Positions 63,538 through 64,000 of a stretch of 64,000 nt of DNA are shown piece after piece; within the stretch, counting starts at the first letter, position 1, and each line of letters opens with the position of its first letter. Source of the DNA: Campylobacter sp. RM16187 (GTDB taxonomy: Bacteria > Campylobacterota > Campylobacteria > Campylobacterales > Campylobacteraceae); NCBI RefSeq assembly GCF_025319965.1, contig NZ_CP012549.1:1736001-1800000 (forward strand), in the 5' to 3' direction. The translations under genes and the position numbers were made by a program. Below the pieces are notes generated by a model. That model was given only the letters and a program-made list of their open reading frames with translations, ran no database searches and was not told where the DNA came from.

Positions 63538-64000
63538 ACGATACGAATTATTTAGCCATCGACGTAAAAGGGCTTAGTAAGAGCTTTGGCAAGAAAGTCA
63601 TCTTAAAAGATGTAGATATCAGAGTGCCAAAAGGCAGCGTTTGCGGATTTTTAGGTCCAAACGGAAGCGGCAAAACGACTGCCATCAGAATACTTTGCGG
63701 ACTTTTAAAAGCAGATAGCGGAAGCGGGCAGTGTCTCGGATATGATTTTTTAACGCAGTCTGACGCCATAAGGCGAAATACCGGCTACATGACACAAAAA
63801 TTCGGCTGGTATAGCGACCTTACCGTTAGGGAAAATTTAGAATTCATAGCGAAACTTTTTAAGCTAAAAAACCAAAAATATAAAATCAACTGCACGCTTG
63901 ATCGGCTTGGACTAAGCGCTAGACAAAACCAAAATGCGAGCGACCTCTCGGGTGGCTGGAAGCAGCGCCTTGCACTTGCAATGTGCCTTATACATGAGCC
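63534..64000 (+). CDS. ABC exporter ATP-binding protein, 3' end outside window
   Basis: The ATG at 63534 overlaps the stop of the adaptor gene. The visible 155 codons give an ABC ATPase: KGLSKSFGKKVILKDVDIRVPKGS, Walker A FLGPNGSGKTTA, Q-loop YMTQKFGWYSDLTVRENL and the signature LSGGWKQRLALAM. The window ends just before Walker B. The close pairing with an HlyD-type lipoprotein suggests a YbhF-like exporter with permease genes downstream. Substrate unknown. Confidence 0.9.
   Translation, partial: MNDTNYLAIDVKGLSKSFGKKVILKDVDIRVPKGSVCGFLGPNGSGKTTAIRILCGLLKADSGSGQCLGYDFLTQSDAIRRNTGYMTQKFGWYSDLTVRENLEFIAKLFKLKNQKYKINCTLDRLGLSARQNQNASDLSGGWKQRLALAMCLIHE

Overview
The window is chromosomal DNA of a Campylobacterota bacterium, most likely a Campylobacter. 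The DNA is AT-rich and gene-dense, and many genes overlap by ATGA or TAATG. From about 1 to 18,430 the gene order matches what I remember of the Campylobacter jejuni block Cj1477c-Cj1498c: HAD phosphatase, cadF, rpsI, rplM, addA, addB, cbb3 oxidase, two-component system, carA, DUF507, motE, fliJ-like, purA. From about 37 to 52 kb it follows the formate dehydrogenase/molybdopterin block (selD to moeA). I cannot assign a species. I saw no insertion sequence, prophage, integrase, rRNA or CRISPR array.

Layout. (1) 1-18,430, minus strand: housekeeping, the CadF/OmpA-like porin, AddAB helicase-nuclease, the ccoNOQP cbb3 oxidase with three small membrane partners, a PAS histidine kinase and response regulator, a TauE/SafE-type membrane protein, a carA reduced to its N-terminal domain, MotE and a FliJ-like protein, and purA. 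(2) 18,453-23,457: hisZ, a very large PAS/GGDEF/EAL sensor, and the selenocysteine tRNA gene selC. (3) 23,539-27,888: a BON-domain lipoprotein facing an MlaA-MlaC-RND lipid transport operon. (4) 28,086-31,547, plus strand: a modE-modA-mop-modC-modB molybdate operon. (5) 31,642-36,764: peroxiredoxin, an MBOAT/SGNH O-acetylation pair, a frameshifted gene, a nitroreductase, and three small YqjD/YqjE-like proteins. (6) 36,980-45,987, minus strand: selD, yedF, a 62-residue protein, a second ModE-like regulator with an unusual Cys-rich front half, fdhD, fdhCBA, a 59-residue twin-arginine protein and a TorD-type chaperone. (7) 46,289-52,051: DUF2920 protein, nspC, moaD/moaE, a YedE-type selenium transporter and moeA. 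(8) 52,090-64,000: DUF4198 protein behind a Fur-like box, DUF2156-GNAT fusion, BaiN-like flavoprotein, HutX, MFS transporter, rdgB, AEC transporter, carboxynorspermidine dehydrogenase, an AT-rich orphan gene, and the start of an HlyD/ABC exporter operon.

How it fits together. The strongest theme is periplasmic formate respiration and the supply of its cofactors. FdhA needs selenocysteine, the molybdenum/tungsten bis-MGD cofactor, twin-arginine export and sulfuration. The window supplies tRNA-Sec, SelD, YedF and YedE for selenium; ModABC, MoaD, MoaE and MoeA for molybdenum and its cofactor; FdhD; a TorD-like chaperone; and two ModE-type regulators. Both FdhA and SelD are interrupted by in-frame UGA codons followed by SECIS-like hairpins, so I annotate both as single full-length selenoproteins. 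A second theme is polyamine synthesis: nspC and the carboxynorspermidine dehydrogenase gene lie 12 kb apart.

Things most worth checking: the carA truncation, the single-base frameshift at about 34,643, the nested palindrome between moaE and yedE, the inverted repeats at the fdh promoter, the duplicated-module ModE-like regulator, the degenerate EAL domain with a possible zinc-binding tail, and two tiny conserved-looking proteins (33 and 59 residues).
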